Shown: positions 1-11,608, numbered from the stretch's first letter. The stretch: 64,000 bases of DNA from Mesostigma viride (GCA_009746045.1 RPFO01002334.1:46898-110897), one strand, 5' to 3'. Notes: generated by a model not told the origin, from the letters alone. Program-made: numbers and translations.

Positions 1-600
1 GATGACAGCATCCATACCAGGGACAATACTGGAGAGAGGGATTTTAAAGTGGTCCAGAGGAACTGCACCCACCCCTGTGACACTGAGCTCATTAGCTGAG
101 ATAAGCACCCCAGGATAGGATACAAAAGGTTCCCCCAACAAGGTGTTACCAGAGTACCCCTCCACCACCTGGAAGGGTGTCTGAATACCAAGTATAGGGA
201 GCATCACTTGTCCCACTACATCCAGTGAGCTTTGGCCTGAGAAATCCTGCACCCGTGCCCAAAATGAAGGTGCAATCTCAAGACCAGGGATGGCTTGTGC
301 ACTGATCACACTGACCTGTGCCTGAGTGTCTATTGCCAGGGTCCAGGGGTCCTGACTAGTGCACACAGCTGAGACTTTTGCCAACCCTGCGGCCACAGCA
401 GCTTGTTGCTTATGTGACCTGTGTAATGCTTGCAAGGCGACTGCCAATCTTGACCTCAGAGCGGGAGGGTTGGCAGACAATTTGGTGCCTTGGGGCTGAG
501 CTAATGCTTCCAACCCAGCTACCTCGTGCCTGGTTAAGCAATCCCCAGGTTGTGAAGTGGGCCTGGCTTCACTGAGGGTGGAAGGTTCACAGAGGGTGCT
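1..600 (-). CDS. A1 pol: retropepsin-like protease, partial
   Basis: On the minus strand an open frame from about 600 to 1 encodes a retroviral-type aspartic protease. It has an active-site-like stretch IDTQAQVSVIS, where the usual Asp-Thr-Gly is Asp-Thr-Gln, then VQDFSGQSSL and a flap-distal LLGEPF that corresponds to the family motif (I/L)LG..FL. The protease comes after the integrase in reading direction, matching elements B and C. The frame is offset from the integrase frame, which ends in a stop at 534, so a frame change occurs around 540-600. The protein is cut by the window edge. Retropepsins mature Gag-Pol; activity of this copy is doubtful because of the frame break. Confidence 0.7.
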
Positions 601-1563
601 GTGGTGCTGTCAACAGCAGTAATTGGTGGCTCAGAGCTACTGCTGGGCATGCTGGAGTTGCCAGATAGAAGTAGTGAGTCCATGCTTAAAGACTCTTCCC
701 CAGGCACGTCTGCCATGGGAGAATAATACTTCTTAATTCTATGACAGCTCACCCTGTGACGCTTCCCATTGATATTGTGCTTGACCTCCACGGTCTTGCT
801 GTTTTTGGTAAATCCACGGATGGTAACTGGACCTAGCCAAGTTCCAACCTTACCAAAGCTGTTTTCCTTGTAATAGAGAACTTGATCACCTTTTTGGAAT
901 ACTGGCCTGGAATGGGTTTTATCTTTTTCTGCCAGTTTTGCTGAGGTTTGTGCACGTGCAGTGTTGTACAGTGCTATCACCTCTGGGGGATATACACCTG
1001 CCTGCAGGCCTGCTGGGATTACTTCACCCCACGTGGCATGCAAGACAGGTCTCATGTTTAGGGTTGTGCACATTTCATGACACCAGAGTGCCCTGTCACA
1101 ATAGACCCCTGAAGTAGCATCCTTGGAAGGATTTTTGGCTAGTAGGGTTTTGACAGATCTGATGGTTCTTTCAATGACCCCCTGACCCTCATGATCTTCC
1201 AGCCCAGCAATCTCTATTGCTTCACACCCTTCCAGGTCAGTCAGACAAGAAAATTGTTGATCAAGCAAAATTCTGTCAACTGGGTAGAATCTGGGTAAAG
1301 CAATCATGAGTGCAACACGTAGCTGCCCTGCAGACATGCCAGGTAGGGGTTCCATTACTGTGAACCTGGACCATGAGTCTTTTAGGATCAGGTAGGGTTG
1401 GACATCTTTGTTGATGTGCATCACATCCCCCACTATCATGCCCCTATTGGTGGAAGGAGTTGCAGTATGCCATTTTTGAGGTTTGGGGCTATTGAACTGA
1501 CATTCTTGACAGTGTTGTCTAGCCAGTTTTACTGCATTCCTGAGTTGTTTTCCCATGCTACTA
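534..1563 (-). CDS. A1 pol: integrase (DDE) domain
   Basis: This is a 340-residue open frame. The HHCC zinc-binding part is split by a frame change near 1560: the histidines (LHLAMGHE) lie in the upstream frame and the cysteines (CQEC) near its start here. The catalytic core follows with Asp in GDVMHINKD, Asp in LLDQQFSCL and Glu in GQGVIERTIRSVK. Spacing of the last two acidic residues is 29, shorter than the usual 35. After the core comes a basic domain with KGDQVLYYKE...GTWLGPVTIRGF, a chromo/SH3-like integrase tail. A copy of the same region in A2 (21210-22111) reads through the junction in one frame; A1 has one C fewer in the C-run at about 1563-1568. Confidence 0.82.
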
Positions 1564-1996
1564 CCCCCAGCCGTCTGGCCAGTTCCTCAGCCACTGTTTC
1601 ATGACCCATGGCTAGGTGCAGCTGATGAGCAAGCTCCTTGATATCTATGGAGTTGTCAACAGTAGGGGTTAGTGCTTTTATGTAAGGTTCCAGAACAGGG
1701 TGTTGGGAGGACAGTAAGGTTGCTGCCTCAAAATCAATTATGCCCTGGTTGCCATCCCCAATGGTAATGAGATCATCATCCTCAGAGTACATAAGGTGAG
1801 TGAACTCACATTGATTTGGGTAGCGAGGCCTGTTGCAACGGCTGCCTGGAGGCCCCAGGGGATGACGTGCGTGCCAGCAGCCCGGGCAGAGATCCACCCC
1901 GTTGGCCAGGGAGTCGTTGTTGGGGCAGTTGTGCCGTGCGTGCCCTCGTTGGAAGCACCTCAGGCACCTTATGGACCCCCCAGGGTTGCCAGGCTG

Positions 1997-2027
<31 letters not shown>

Positions 2028-2121
2028 CCCTGCTGGGACCGGTTCTGGCCCTGCTGGGACCTGTTGTTGTTGTTGTTTTGGCCCTGTTGGGACCTGTTGT
2101 TATTGTTGCCCTGCTGGGACC

Positions 2122-2152
<31 letters not shown>

Positions 2153-2913
2153 GGGGTTGCCATGCAGGGGCACACGGTGCCACGTGTTGCCACGCCCCTG
2201 AGAGCCACTGCCCCCTTGGTGGGAGGACTTGTGGGTCTTGGGTGCCCCCCCTGGCTGGCCTGCCCCTTGCGTTTGTGGCCTTGGACACCCTGGACCTTGG
2301 GGTCCTGGGCCTGGTTGTTGCCAGTACCCAGGGGGTCCACTGCCTCCTCGATATAGAGCATGGCAGCTCTGAAGTTGTCCCAGAGGGACTTGAGGCCTGT
2401 AAGCAGGGTAGCCAGGACAGAAGGTTGCAAATTAGCTTTTGTTAGCCAGGTGTGGATGAGATACCTTGGTTGGAGCTTGAGAAGCTCAAGGTCTTTCTCA
2501 ATCATTACCCTGTATGTTTTTGCATCCCCAGAGAGGTTATTCTTGTTCACCTTATATGCAGCAAGCCAGTTGAAACGTTCTACTGCTTCCATGTGGTTAT
2601 TGGTAAGCACTAGCTGTTTCAGATCAGTGATAAAGGTAGGCCACTGTTCAATGGCTGCTTCAGGTGTCAGGGTACGTTCCTGATAGGTTTGAATCAATGC
2701 TCTGATTGCAGGAGATGATTGATGGAATGTGGAGGAGGCCCTGAGAGCCTTAAACTGATGTCTAAGGTTAAGACCTTCCATCCCATACTCCAAAGCAAAA
2801 ACAAATTGCTTAGCTTGTTCAACAGTGTGACCCTCAGGCAAGCCAGCAATATTGATTTTGGATTCCTTTTTATGAGGGTTAAACACACCTGTGAGAGGGG
2901 GGTTGGCCCTCAA
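1529..2913 (-). CDS. A1 gag: capsid-like core, poly-Asn linker and CCHC zinc knuckle (frame-broken)
   Basis: From 2913 the frame gives a roughly 220-residue helical capsid-like region (FNPHKKESKINIAGLPEGH onward) and a basic linker. It then enters an AAC repeat, read as poly-Thr in this frame and poly-Asn with RSQQG units in the overlapping frame 2173-1529. The second frame continues with a CX2CX4HX4C knuckle (CLRCFQRGHARHNC) and a further Cys-rich stretch (CPGCW...C), then joins the integrase region without a stop codon. So A encodes a single Gag-Pol polyprotein. The frame switch falls inside or near the trinucleotide repeat. Gag assembles the particle and the knuckle binds RNA. Confidence 0.75.
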
Positions 2914-4602
2914 GAAGCGTCGGTTGCTTGTTGCAGGCGGGTGGGGTCCAGGTTGATGGTCCCCCGCTCATACCGCGACATCAGGGCGCGCAGGCCCTCG
3001 ACAGTTTGCAGCTGGTTAGCTGTTAACTGCTGATCTTGCAACGAGGCCAGCTGGGCCTGGAGAATGGCGAGCTGTTCCAGGACATCCCCGCTCCTTGGGG
3101 GGGCCTCAGCAGGCCTGTTGGGTGCCTGTGGCACCTCTGCACCTCCCCCCAGGGCCTCCTGGGGTCCTGGCCACCCCCCCTGGTTTGGGAGGGGGCCCCA
3201 ACCCACAGGGCGAACCTGGGGTGGTGGGGGAGGGGGAGGGGGGTCATGGTGGCCCTGGGGGAGCCCGGGGGTGTCCGGGTAACCCCACTGGGTCCAGCCC
3301 CATCGGTGGAGGGGCGGGCAGGGGTGTCTGCCTCTGCTCTCCTCCTGGCCTCCTCCCGCATGAGACGCTTCATCTCCTTGCGTACCTCATGCTCCCGGAG
3401 GGCTGCCTGAAAGGCAGCCTCATCCTCGGGTATGTCAGGGAGTGGTTCTCCCATGATCATAGCAGGCCGGACTGGACAGTCCGCCTCTTTGCCCTTCCTC
3501 GCACCCAGGGCCAGCAGTCCCTCCTTGTACTGCAGGGGTTGGGGGGAGAGGGTTTCTTGCTGGTGGTTTCCAGCGGGGGGGCTTCTTCAGCTACCACCCC
3601 ATGTTTGGCCAAGATGGCCTCCGTGACCCTGGCTTGGGTGATGGAGGACATGGTTTTAAAGTGTGCTGACCGAGCAAGCTCGGCCAGGTCTTGACTGTCC
3701 GCATAGTCCATGGGATAGTCAGCATTTTTTAAGAGGTCACGTAACCGCTGGGTGGCCTCGCGGTACGCGTCCGCCATCGCCTGGTGGGTAGCCAGGCGAC
3801 GGGCGGCTTCCTCTTCATATTCTTGCCGCTTAGCGGCGAGCCGAAAAGCCGCCTCTCGGCGGACCTCTCGGTCCCGCTGCCGCGCTCGGCGTTCTTCATT
3901 TGCCACCAGCGCGGCCTGCTCGACCGCCAGGAGCGCTGGGGTAAGATTGATCTCAGTCTCCCCATCGGGGAGACTGGCAGTGTCGGATACCTCATCGTCG
4001 GACATTGGTTGTCCGGCGATGGGTTCCACAGGTTTTCGCACCACCCGTGCGAGTTTAATACTCTCCATGTCCTTCTTCTTGCGAAGAAGGGACGCAGAGG
4101 GTCGCCCAAACGTTAGCTCAATGTGGTTATGTCCCTGGGCGAAAGGGACATTAAGGTTTGATGTGGCGGGACGAAAGGTAATCGTCCCGTCCGGTGCCAC
4201 CGAGGCCGTCTGACGGGGCATACGCTCCCGAAGAGATGGCAACGTGGGGCCGGACTGTGGAGCCTCAGTGGGGTTTACCACCGAGGTCTCCGCAGCCATG
4301 GCCGCGCCAGCCGTGGTTGCGGCTGGGGCGGCCGCCGGAGTCGAGGGTAAGCCGGTCTCCCCGGGGGGAGCCGTCTCGGCCTCCGGCCTCGCAGGGGAGG
4401 GGGGTAGGTCGGTCGGCTTTGCAGCCGCCGTCCCCTCGTCCTGGCAACCATTGTGAGTCTTTTTGTTCTTTTTCTTTTTCTTGGAAATGGCCGCATCGCC
4501 AGCCGGCTTCTTGTTGTTGTCTCTGGGCATCCGCCGATCCTGCCCATCATCATCCTCGTTGTAGGTAAGCTTCTTAGCGACATTCTTGTTCGTGATAGCC
4601 AT
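2910..4602 (-). CDS. A1 N-terminal leader of Gag (basic, Pro/Ala-rich, coiled coil)
   Basis: ATG at 4602 lies only 18 bases inside the LTR edge at 4621. The 381-residue frame begins with a Lys-rich tract (KKKKKNKK) and a Pro/Ala-rich region. A charged helical segment follows, from about residue 230 to 300, rich in Arg/Glu/Ala and likely coiled coil. The coding sense continues in two other frames (3460-3023, then 3206-2910, the latter containing LEQLAILQAQLASLQDQQ, another coiled coil) before reaching the Gag core. The frame changes sit in G/C runs around 3460 and 3230. No enzyme motif is visible. B and C also carry a leader ORF in this position but it is not alignable by eye. Confidence 0.6.
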
Positions 4603-4620
4603 GGTAGCAAATAAAATTCA

Positions 4621-5092
4621 AGTTAGAATGCGGTGGGATATATTGCTTGAGAACACTGAAGCTGTGAGCAATGAATTGCTTGGTTCATTAGAAAATAGGT
4701 TTACCCTTTATCAACGTTCCTCTCACCGGCTGCGCCGCCAGTGACCGTTGGGTGCAGACCGTTGGCCCGAGGCCGCACGATGACAGGTAGCTGTCTAGTC
4801 ACTGCATCGTGCGATCACAAATCAATGCACGCTGCAGTACGGTCCCTATCTAGGATACTCTAGTACCGTCCAATGACAGGACACTACGTATACTGGGTAC
4901 TGACATCTGTCACGTACCTCAGTACCCAAAGTACCTATCTAGGGAAACGTATGCGACTCGACTAGCATTCCTATCTGCATAGCCCACGTGGTATTTATAT
5001 TCACATACCAACGTAGGTTTACAAGGCTTATTCATACGTTGTATTCACAATGCCTTTGAGACTTAGTCTACAGCAAAGCATGGAGACTAACT
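4621..5092 (-). repeat. 5' LTR of element A1
   Basis: Starts AGTTAGAATG and ends GAGACTAACT, giving inverted termini AGTTAG/CTAACT. The sequence is repeated with small differences at 23972-24458 as the 5' LTR of A2, including the shared blocks around 4681-4760 and 4990-5090. It holds no gene. The adjacent 18 bases (4603-4620) between LTR and the first ATG are where a primer-binding site would lie; I do not recognise the tRNA. Confidence 0.8.
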
Positions 5093-5326
5093 CCTATCAA
5101 TTGACCATCAAGTCCTGTACAAGTCCTGTCAACGTCCTGCGGACTATCAAAGTGACACTTGTACATCCTGTGTCCGTACGCGCCCACAGTGGCGCGCCGG
5201 GTACTGTCGGCACAGCCTAGGAAACGTCATAACTTTTACGTTCCTTAACCAAATGAGGCGTTCAAGGTGCCGTTGGAAAGAGCGTAACAATCTCTATCCA
5301 TCTAACGTAAATCCTTTACGTTAACT
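5093..5326 (-). repeat. 3' LTR of B, remaining part
   Basis: Matches the B right LTR from 12939 onward and ends ACGTTAACT at 5326. Everything left of 5093 in this LTR lies beyond the inserted A1, outside the window. Confidence 0.85.
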
Positions 5327-5346
5327 CCAATCCCTTCTTTTCTTTA
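5327..5346 (-). promoter_or_regulatory. Polypurine tract of B
   Basis: The plus strand reads a pyrimidine tract (CCAATCCCTTCTTTTCTTTA) immediately after the LTR end. On the element's coding strand this is a purine tract, the usual plus-strand DNA primer. Element C has nearly the same tract at the same place (13812-13829). Confidence 0.75.
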
Positions 5347-6277
5347 GGGACCACATCCCCTGCCAGGGACCCTTGAAGTAGCTTGAAATGTCCTTCACTC
5401 CAGCTTGAAGCTTGAACAGATGTCTTTAATGGCCATTGCCATTCCCCCAGCCTTTTCTTTTAAGGAACTGGAAAAGAAACAGATCTGCCACAGGGAAAAA
5501 CCATTCCATGAGAAATGGATAAAAACCTATGGAAGTGGCATTACAGAGTACCACCAGATATTAGAAGCACACAAAATTAAATACATACAGGTTAATTCTA
5601 TGAGGTCTTCTCCAGGAATTAATCCCATCACCTCGGTAGAGCCTCCAGTACAATGACCTTCTGGCGGTGAGTTACATTAATCCCAGATACTAATCCCATA
5701 AAACCCAGTACATATTGAATATAAGTACAATAAATCCATGACAATTAAAATACCACTTGACAAAGTAAGGCGTATTACAATAGTTTGCCTGTCATTCTCT
5801 CAACAGGGGTCTATTGGCGCCCGTCTTACGGCGCCCGTCTACTTGCCAGATGGTAAACTGCCACAGCAAACAAATGACAAAATGAAACACATAGGCAACA
5901 ATTAAATCCTGCCCTGGGGAACTAGGGAAGTCTGAACAGGCAAACACCTGAACAGGCCAGCTTGTAGAAACATAATACCAGGGAATCGAACCCCGCCCTA
6001 TAAACCCCAGAATAAAGGTTCCCAGACCATTGTGAGAAGTATGTACAAATATACATTTCTTTTAAAATAGAATACATGGTCTGTAATGGACCTGTCAACC
6101 TTGTGTAGTCAACAGCATGAACCCCAGCCAAAACCTGGCTGTATCCTGAATAAAATCAGAGTGAGTGTACCATGGTCCATGAGCCTTAGTACAGACTAAA
6201 ATACAGGTATTATGCCAGTCACAATGCTGACACTACCACACAATCTGCTCTCCAATGCCCTATAACCATGCACCAGC
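5347..6277 (-). other. 3' noncoding region of B with a tRNA-like T-arm motif (5977-6011)
   Basis: No supported gene. At 5977-6011, read on the minus strand, lies CGGGGTTCGATTCCCTG, a T-stem/loop that pairs fully (one G-T wobble) and matches the Pol III box B consensus GGTTCGANTCC. A block of about 35 bases around it is conserved with only a few differences in element C (14352-14385), although the rest of the two 3' regions differs. No complete tRNA could be folded from the neighbouring bases. Confidence 0.55.
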
Positions 6278-9200
6278 TTAGACAGCTTGCTGAGATGGGT
6301 CCATCAGAGACTGAAGAACCTTGTATTGCACTGCTGCCTTCTGCACTAGCTTGGTCAAAGCATCAGCAGGATTGTCAACCCCAGGGATATGCTCAATATT
6401 GGCCAAGGAGGACAACTCCTTAAGAAGGAGATAGTCCAAGTCCCTACTTCTGGCCATCTGCCTGTGCACAAACTGCACCATCCCCATGGAGTCTGTTTTT
6501 AGAAGAGTGGTAACCTGAAGTGGCCAAGGAGTGTTAGAAGTCATCTGATGAAGCAACTCCTTCAGATAAAGGCTTGTGTGAATGCCTTCACAAATAGCCC
6601 TGCATTCTGCCACATCACTGCTGACAGCCACCCGTTTGTGCAGGCGACTAAACCAGCTCACCAAACTCCCCAGGCCTTCCTGTCTGAGCACAAAGAGCCC
6701 TGCAGCCCTGCCCCTGACCTTGGAGACCTGCCTGCTGTCCATTGAGCTGTCCACATACAGCTCCATGCAAATGGGTTGTGATAAATCCACTGCAGACAAC
6801 AGAATGCCAGATGAAGCCCTGACCTGATCAGCCACCTTGGCAGACCCTAGCTCCACCAGCATGTCATCAGGCAACCTGGCTATGACCATAAGGTCTGGCC
6901 TGGAAATGCCCGCCACCCAAGCAACCATGCCCCTCACCATGGGACACAGTGCCTGTGTGATGACTGGAGGAAGCTTGCTAATGAGGGTCTCTTGATAATC
7001 ATTGCCCCCCACCAGCAGCATACGCCACTCCCCCCCTTCTTTACCAGTGTGGCCTCCATGCCCACAAACAGGAGAGGCTCATTCTCCACCTGCCATTGCT
7101 CCCTACCCAGAGGAAACTTGGACTTAATGATGGAGATCAGCTCCTTAAGCCACGACGTGGGAGCTATCAGATGTAGGTCATCCCCGTGCAGCGAAGCATA
7201 CACTGGCAGGCCTTCCCATTGCCCCAGAAACAGACAGGGGTCTACAGGAGAGACCTTCAAGTTGCAATGCTCCTTCAGGAAACGGTTGAGAGTCTCCCTC
7301 CAGATTATTGGACTTGACCTCAGGCCCTCCAGGCCCTTGAGGATTTTAAGGAACTCTGTGTGAATGTCCCTTTTCCATACAGCAGGCACCCTGACATAGA
7401 AAGGCGTCTTGCCCTCCCACTTTTCCTGTGCCACATCTGCATCACCCTCCAGAAATGCCCTCTTGAAGTCTACCACCACTGAGCCATAGTCCAAGCCCTT
7501 GTTGAGAAGGCCTAGAAATACACACAGCAGCAGCCTCCAAGTATCATGCAACATGCCAGGGGTATACAACTCCTCAGCAGTGCACTCACCAGTACCCTTG
7601 AACTCATTCAGCACTGGCCTTACATGTGGTACCTTGACCCCGTCCACCTCCTTCATCTTGATGACAAACTTGAGCTTGAGTAGACGTCGTGCAGGAGGCA
7701 GGTCATTGACAGGTTCCACGCATTTCTTGGAGATCCAGTCCTCCCCAGATTTAATCAGACCCAGTGTGACCTGGGGACACATAATGGGAGAGGACATGAG
7801 CTTCACCAGGCCTTGGTAGTTGATAGGGCTGTGTCCAGCAAGTGAGTGAGGACCAATGCCCAAACTGCTTGGATGACTAGCAGCTGGCAATATGAGGTCA
7901 TCTACCAAGGGCTCCTGCCCCTGGCACACTTGCACACGCTTAACCGACCTGGTTACTGCACGTGATAGGTGAGTGGTCCTGAAATTAATCAGTGGGACCT
8001 GACCAGCCCCTTCCTTAGTCAGGAGAGAGGACGTGATCACTACTCCATCCTGGCATAGGAAATTCTGCCCCAGAAGAGCAGGTCCTTGATAGCCCTCCAA
8101 GACACAAAATGCAGTGTCCTGTCCAAGGATAGGAATAGATACCTCACCCAGTACCTTCACGTATACCCCGCCACTGAAGTCAGACACAAACTGATAGCTG
8201 GGCTCAGTCATGCTGTACCCTGCTGCAGCTCTGGTCCCAATGATGGAAACCTGAGAATTAGTGTCTACCTCTAAGGCAGTGTCCAGCCTCAGATTGCCAT
8301 GCCACCTGAGCTTGGCTACCTTGGGCTGCTTCTTGGCTCTTTGTAGAGCCCCAATCAATCCAGCCAAACTTGTCCCCCTGGGCTTGGTTAGTGCCTTGGG
8401 CTTGACAGTTGACTCCCCAGCTGTTGACCTTGCAGCCTGTTCAACAAGTACCTCTGCAACCTGGCCAGGGCTGACAGATTCCCCTGCAACAGATGTGGTC
8501 GTTGCGTCAGTGATGTCACTTGGGACCTGAAAATCCTGCAGATCCTGTGAGCCTTGTGCCTGACTGCCCTCATTCATCAGGTTAGGCTTGACATATGACC
8601 AACTCAGCCGGTGTACATGCTTTGGTTCGTCCTCCATGCTGACCAAGCATGCGTGGCTAGCTTCATCAACCTGGGTAACCACCCCAGGACTCCAGCTACC
8701 ACGTTTGCCATAAAGGCTAGGTTCCTTCCAAGCTAGGACCTTCTGACCCACTTGTGGCTCCAGCATCTTCCAACCCCGGTCCTTCTCCCTCAGCTTGGCA
8801 AAGGTGACATGTGCAGCATGTTTCCAGCCCTCCAGCACATGTGGTGGGCACAGGCCATGATATAGACCCATTGGGCTGACAGCAACTCCATCATAGTAGA
8901 AGTTAACCCTGCTGTTCAGCTGCTGCTCCACGTTCCTCAGCCATGCACTCCTGACAAGTGCAGGTGCAGACAAGGGTACCCAGTCTTCAGAGATGATCAA
9001 TTTCTTGACCTCCTGGATTGCCCTCTCGATAGCACCCTGCTGCCCATGAGCCTCCCTAGGTGTAACCAGCAACTCAGGAAGGGTAGGATCACCCTTGAGA
9101 TGCTGAAACTGCATGTCCACCTGGATCCTTGTGGTAGGAAACTTGGCTCTTACATTCTGCAGGGCAGCCAGCAAGTACCTGTTCTTCATAGAAGGTAAAT

Positions 9201-9910
9201 GCTCCAGCACCTTGTATTTTGTGTACCTGTCCACGCACACCAACAGTTGCATGCCCCTGATGTGTTGGATATCACACTGCAGATCACCAATGCTCTGAGG
9301 TAGAGCTTTGGCATGTGATTTCCTGGGCTTGTTGGAGGACAACTGGCACTTACACCGTGAGGCAGCTTGCTGACACGCCTTGAGAAGGGGTGCCCTGCCC
9401 ATTCGGAAGGCAAAGTTGTTTGACAGAGAAGTGGCATGCCCAAACATGTTGTGGATTCGGGCACCCAACTCCTGGTACACAGAGGAAGCAGTCCCTGGCA
9501 CAGTCAGGACTGTGCTGTCAGGTTGTCCAGCATCACCATGCTGACTTCCATCCTGTTCTGACTCAGAGCCTGAGTCATCAGTCACCCTGCTCATGCCCAA
9601 CACCTGGACCGCCAGCAGGGACCACATGCATACCACCAGAGGCCTTCACACCCCTCTGTGGTTGTACATTGGTTTCTCTCAAAATGAGAGGTCCACCCTC
9701 GTGCCCAGCACGAGGATGCATGGGGTCAGACATTCTTACAGCTGCACCAGCTGTCAAGGACGTCTTCATAGGAACCTGTACCTCTCCAGGTGACCTGGGG
9801 CCATCCTGAACCTGGAGATCACCCTCTTGTTGCCCAGATATAAAATCTGCATTGGAGCACCTGGCCTCCCCCCTGAGTGAATTAAGGTGTGTAGGGGTTG
9901 CCTCAGACAG
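6278..9910 (-). CDS. B pol: integrase, protease, RT, RNase H (two frame breaks)
   Basis: The gag frame continues past the UGA at 9911 to about 9600, then shifts to the 9636-6934 frame, and shifts again at a C7 run near 7030 to the 7021-6278 frame. Domains in order are: zinc-binding GHATSLSNNF...CKC; integrase core with Asp in QCDIQHIRG, Asp in QVDMQFQH and Glu in QGAIERAIQEVK (D-X29-E); a basic tail (GQKVLAWKEPSLYGKRGSW); protease with EVDTNSQVSIIG and LLGQNFL; copia-type RT with VDFKRAFLEG and SLHGDDLHL; and RNase H with YVDSSMD, DVAECRAI, KTDSMGM and PADALTKL. It is homologous throughout to C pol. Each break is a single-base change and may be an assembly error. Confidence 0.85.
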
Positions 9911-9913
9911 TCA
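9911..9913 (-). promoter_or_regulatory. In-frame UGA between gag and pol of B, candidate readthrough stop
   Basis: Gag ends ...AAG GAG CAG UGA CUG UCU. The same frame stays open for more than 100 codons beyond the stop and leads into the pol N-terminal region. UGA followed by CU is a known leaky stop context in several viruses. Element C has the same arrangement at 18151. Confidence 0.55.
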
Positions 9914-11020
9914 CTGCTCCTTGTTGTCTTCTTGCTGACTGCCCTTTGAAGGCTGGCCTGCCTGGGACTTGTTTTTGTTGTTGTTGTTGTTATTCTTGTT
10001 GCTGCCCTGGCCCTGGGTCTTCTTGAAGCTGGGACACTCCTTCTTGATATGCCCCCACCCCTTGCACAGGTAGCATTGTATCTTTGACTTGCCCTGGCCA
10101 CCGCCCCCGTTGTCAGATGCGTTGCCCTGCTTGGGCTGACCACCCACCCGCCTGAACACCGACTTGGAGTGTGACCTCCCGTCAGGGTCGGGTGAATGAT
10201 TGGCCTTCCGCTTGTTGTGGTTGCCCCTACGCCCTCCTTGGCTTCTGTCAGCCTCAGACGATTTGGAGCCCCCCTGGGTACGCCCACCTGCCTGGGTTGC
10301 CTTCACTGCTGGCACCCCACCCTCAAACAGCTCCTCAGCTTCAAGAGCTTGCTTGATGATGACCTTGTAGGCCTTCAGGGTGGAGTGAGGAGCACACATG
10401 ACCTTGAGGGATCCACGTGTGGCCTTATCCAGCCCAGAGACCTTCAACCAGTTGGTCAGGGCTATGTTGTCTGCCACGTTGAAACCGTGGGCCCTGCCTT
10501 CCTCAACCATTTTGCAATAGTTAAGGAAATTCTGGATGAGATCCCCTTTGACCTCCCACCCTTGATACTTGTCTTGCCAATGGATGCCGACCTTCTTGCG
10601 TTGGTCTTCCAGCAGCTCCTTCAGCTCAGCTACATACAGTGCCCAGGCCTTATTGGCCTTCTTGCACTCCCTGGTCAGGTCCTTAATCTGGTCAGTACAC
10701 TTGCCAAAAGTGCTACTTCCTATCCAGATTTGATAGTAATTTGTACCACCGTACAAGCTAGGGAACCCTTCCAATCCTTCCACAAACTCTTCAGCCTGCT
10801 TAGGCTTGGAGTCTGAGGTTACAGGCTGCAGCTGATTAACAATTAAAAGACCCTGTGTGGTGAGATCAAAGCCATGAACAGCTTGTGCATTATTATTATT
10901 GTGAGGAATGTTGGTAATCTCTCCGGTAACCCCCACGTCATCTACGTGAGCGGTCCCACTACCAGCACCACCATTATTCCCACTGGCTGGGGCACCTTTG
11001 CTACGGCGCCCGTCTGCCAT
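9911..11020 (-). CDS. B gag: capsid-like protein with CCHC zinc knuckle
   Basis: An intact 369-residue ORF starts at ATG 11020. An N-terminal Gly/Asn-rich segment is followed by a helical capsid-like core (about residues 45-240). Then come a basic linker rich in Gly, Lys, Arg and Ser, one CX2CX4HX4C knuckle (CYLCKGWGHIKKEC, near residue 320), and an Asn/Lys tail with a short AAC repeat. The frame ends in UGA followed by open pol frame. Similar in layout to C gag, and the knuckle is clearly related. Gag would form the retrotransposon particle and bind its RNA. Confidence 0.85.
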   Translation of the reverse strand: MADGRRSKGAPASGNNGGAGSGTAHVDDVGVTGEITNIPHNNNNAQAVHGFDLTTQGLLIVNQLQPVTSDSKPKQAEEFVEGLEGFPSLYGGTNYYQIWIGSSTFGKCTDQIKDLTRECKKANKAWALYVAELKELLEDQRKKVGIHWQDKYQGWEVKGDLIQNFLNYCKMVEEGRAHGFNVADNIALTNWLKVSGLDKATRGSLKVMCAPHSTLKAYKVIIKQALEAEELFEGGVPAVKATQAGGRTQGGSKSSEADRSQGGRRGNHNKRKANHSPDPDGRSHSKSVFRRVGGQPKQGNASDNGGGGQGKSKIQCYLCKGWGHIKKECPSFKKTQGQGSNKNNNNNNKNKSQAGQPSKGSQQEDNKEQ

Positions 11021-11196
11021 TCTGCACTACAAGCTATTCAAAGAACACCTTAGCAAAGCAGCAGAAAAAGTATGTACAAAATTTTGTCACAACTGCCGCC
11101 TGCGCCGGTGTCGCCGCCGCCCCCGCGAATTGCCGCCGAAAATTCGACAAAATGTCGACGAGCACTGGATAAAAATTTGGCTGACTCAGTAGTCGA

Positions 11197-11410
11197 AGTT
11201 ATTATAAATAGTGACGGAACCTTTTTGCCACTTGGGCAATTAGGTCCGTCACTATTTATCCGGCGAAAACCACTCGCCGGTATCTATTCCGCGTTAAGTT
11301 CACGTGAACGTGGCGCGGAATTGATACCGGCGAGTGGTTTTCGCCGGATAAATAGTGACGGACCTAATTGCCCAAGTGGCAAAAAGGTTCCGTCACTATT
11401 TATAATAACT
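11197..11410. repeat. Left 214-bp palindromic terminal repeat of the TRIM-like element
   Basis: The palindrome is centred near AAGTTCACGTGAACGT (about 11300). Each arm contains a smaller inverted repeat (ATAAATAGTGACGGA against TCCGTCACTATTTAT), so the single strand could form a branched structure. I read no difference from the copy at 11609-11822. Confidence 0.85.
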
Positions 11411-11608
11411 AAAACGTCGTAGTGTGGGGGCCGATATCTATCGTACCGCTAATGCCTACTGCAGTACCGAATCTCGCCTTAACGATATTCCAACCGGGCA
11501 TATTTTCCCTTCTGGCACTTTCGTTTGGCCTTCTGGTTTCAATTCCTTCCGGTATTCGGAAATACCCGTGTCACCACAGGGATTCGAACCCCCGACTTAC
11601 GAGGTCTT
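11411..11608 (-). other. Internal 198 bp of the TRIM-like element with a tRNA 3'-half-like sequence (11570-11608)
   Basis: Read on the minus strand from 11608, the centre starts with a sequence resembling the anticodon and T arms of a tRNA: loop CTCGTAA (anticodon CGT, threonine-type), then GGGGG TTCGAAT CCCTG with an exact box B, then TGGTGAC. The last seven bases can pair with GTCACTA inside the adjoining terminal repeat (11621-11627). The D arm is missing. No ORF. The tRNA-like segment lies right against the terminal repeat, in the sense rather than the antisense orientation expected for a primer-binding site. Confidence 0.5.

Larger units (their letters stand above)
1..5092 (-). mobile_element. 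LTR retrotransposon A1 (copia-related, 5' part; 3' end lies left of the window)
   Basis: Reading right to left on the minus strand the element shows a 5' LTR (4621-5092), a long leader/Gag region (4602 to about 1560), integrase (about 1560-534) and the beginning of a protease that runs off the window at base 1. It ends at ACTAACT (5092), and base 5093 onward is the remainder of a B-family LTR, so A1 is inserted into B. A second copy of the family, A2, lies at 21204-24458 and confirms the limits. Coding frames are interrupted by several one-base shifts, mostly in G/C runs, so this copy is either decayed or carries assembly errors. RT and RNase H must lie outside the window. Confidence 0.85.

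Noticed and set aside
1796-2445. Plus-strand frames of up to 209 codons, with poly-Cys, poly-Val and poly-Leu
   Set aside because: Antisense shadows of the A1 gag AAC repeat.
11570-11608. A functional tRNA-Thr gene
   Set aside because: Only anticodon-loop-like and T-arm parts are present; the D arm and a proper anticodon stem are missing, and the segment lies inside a mobile element.
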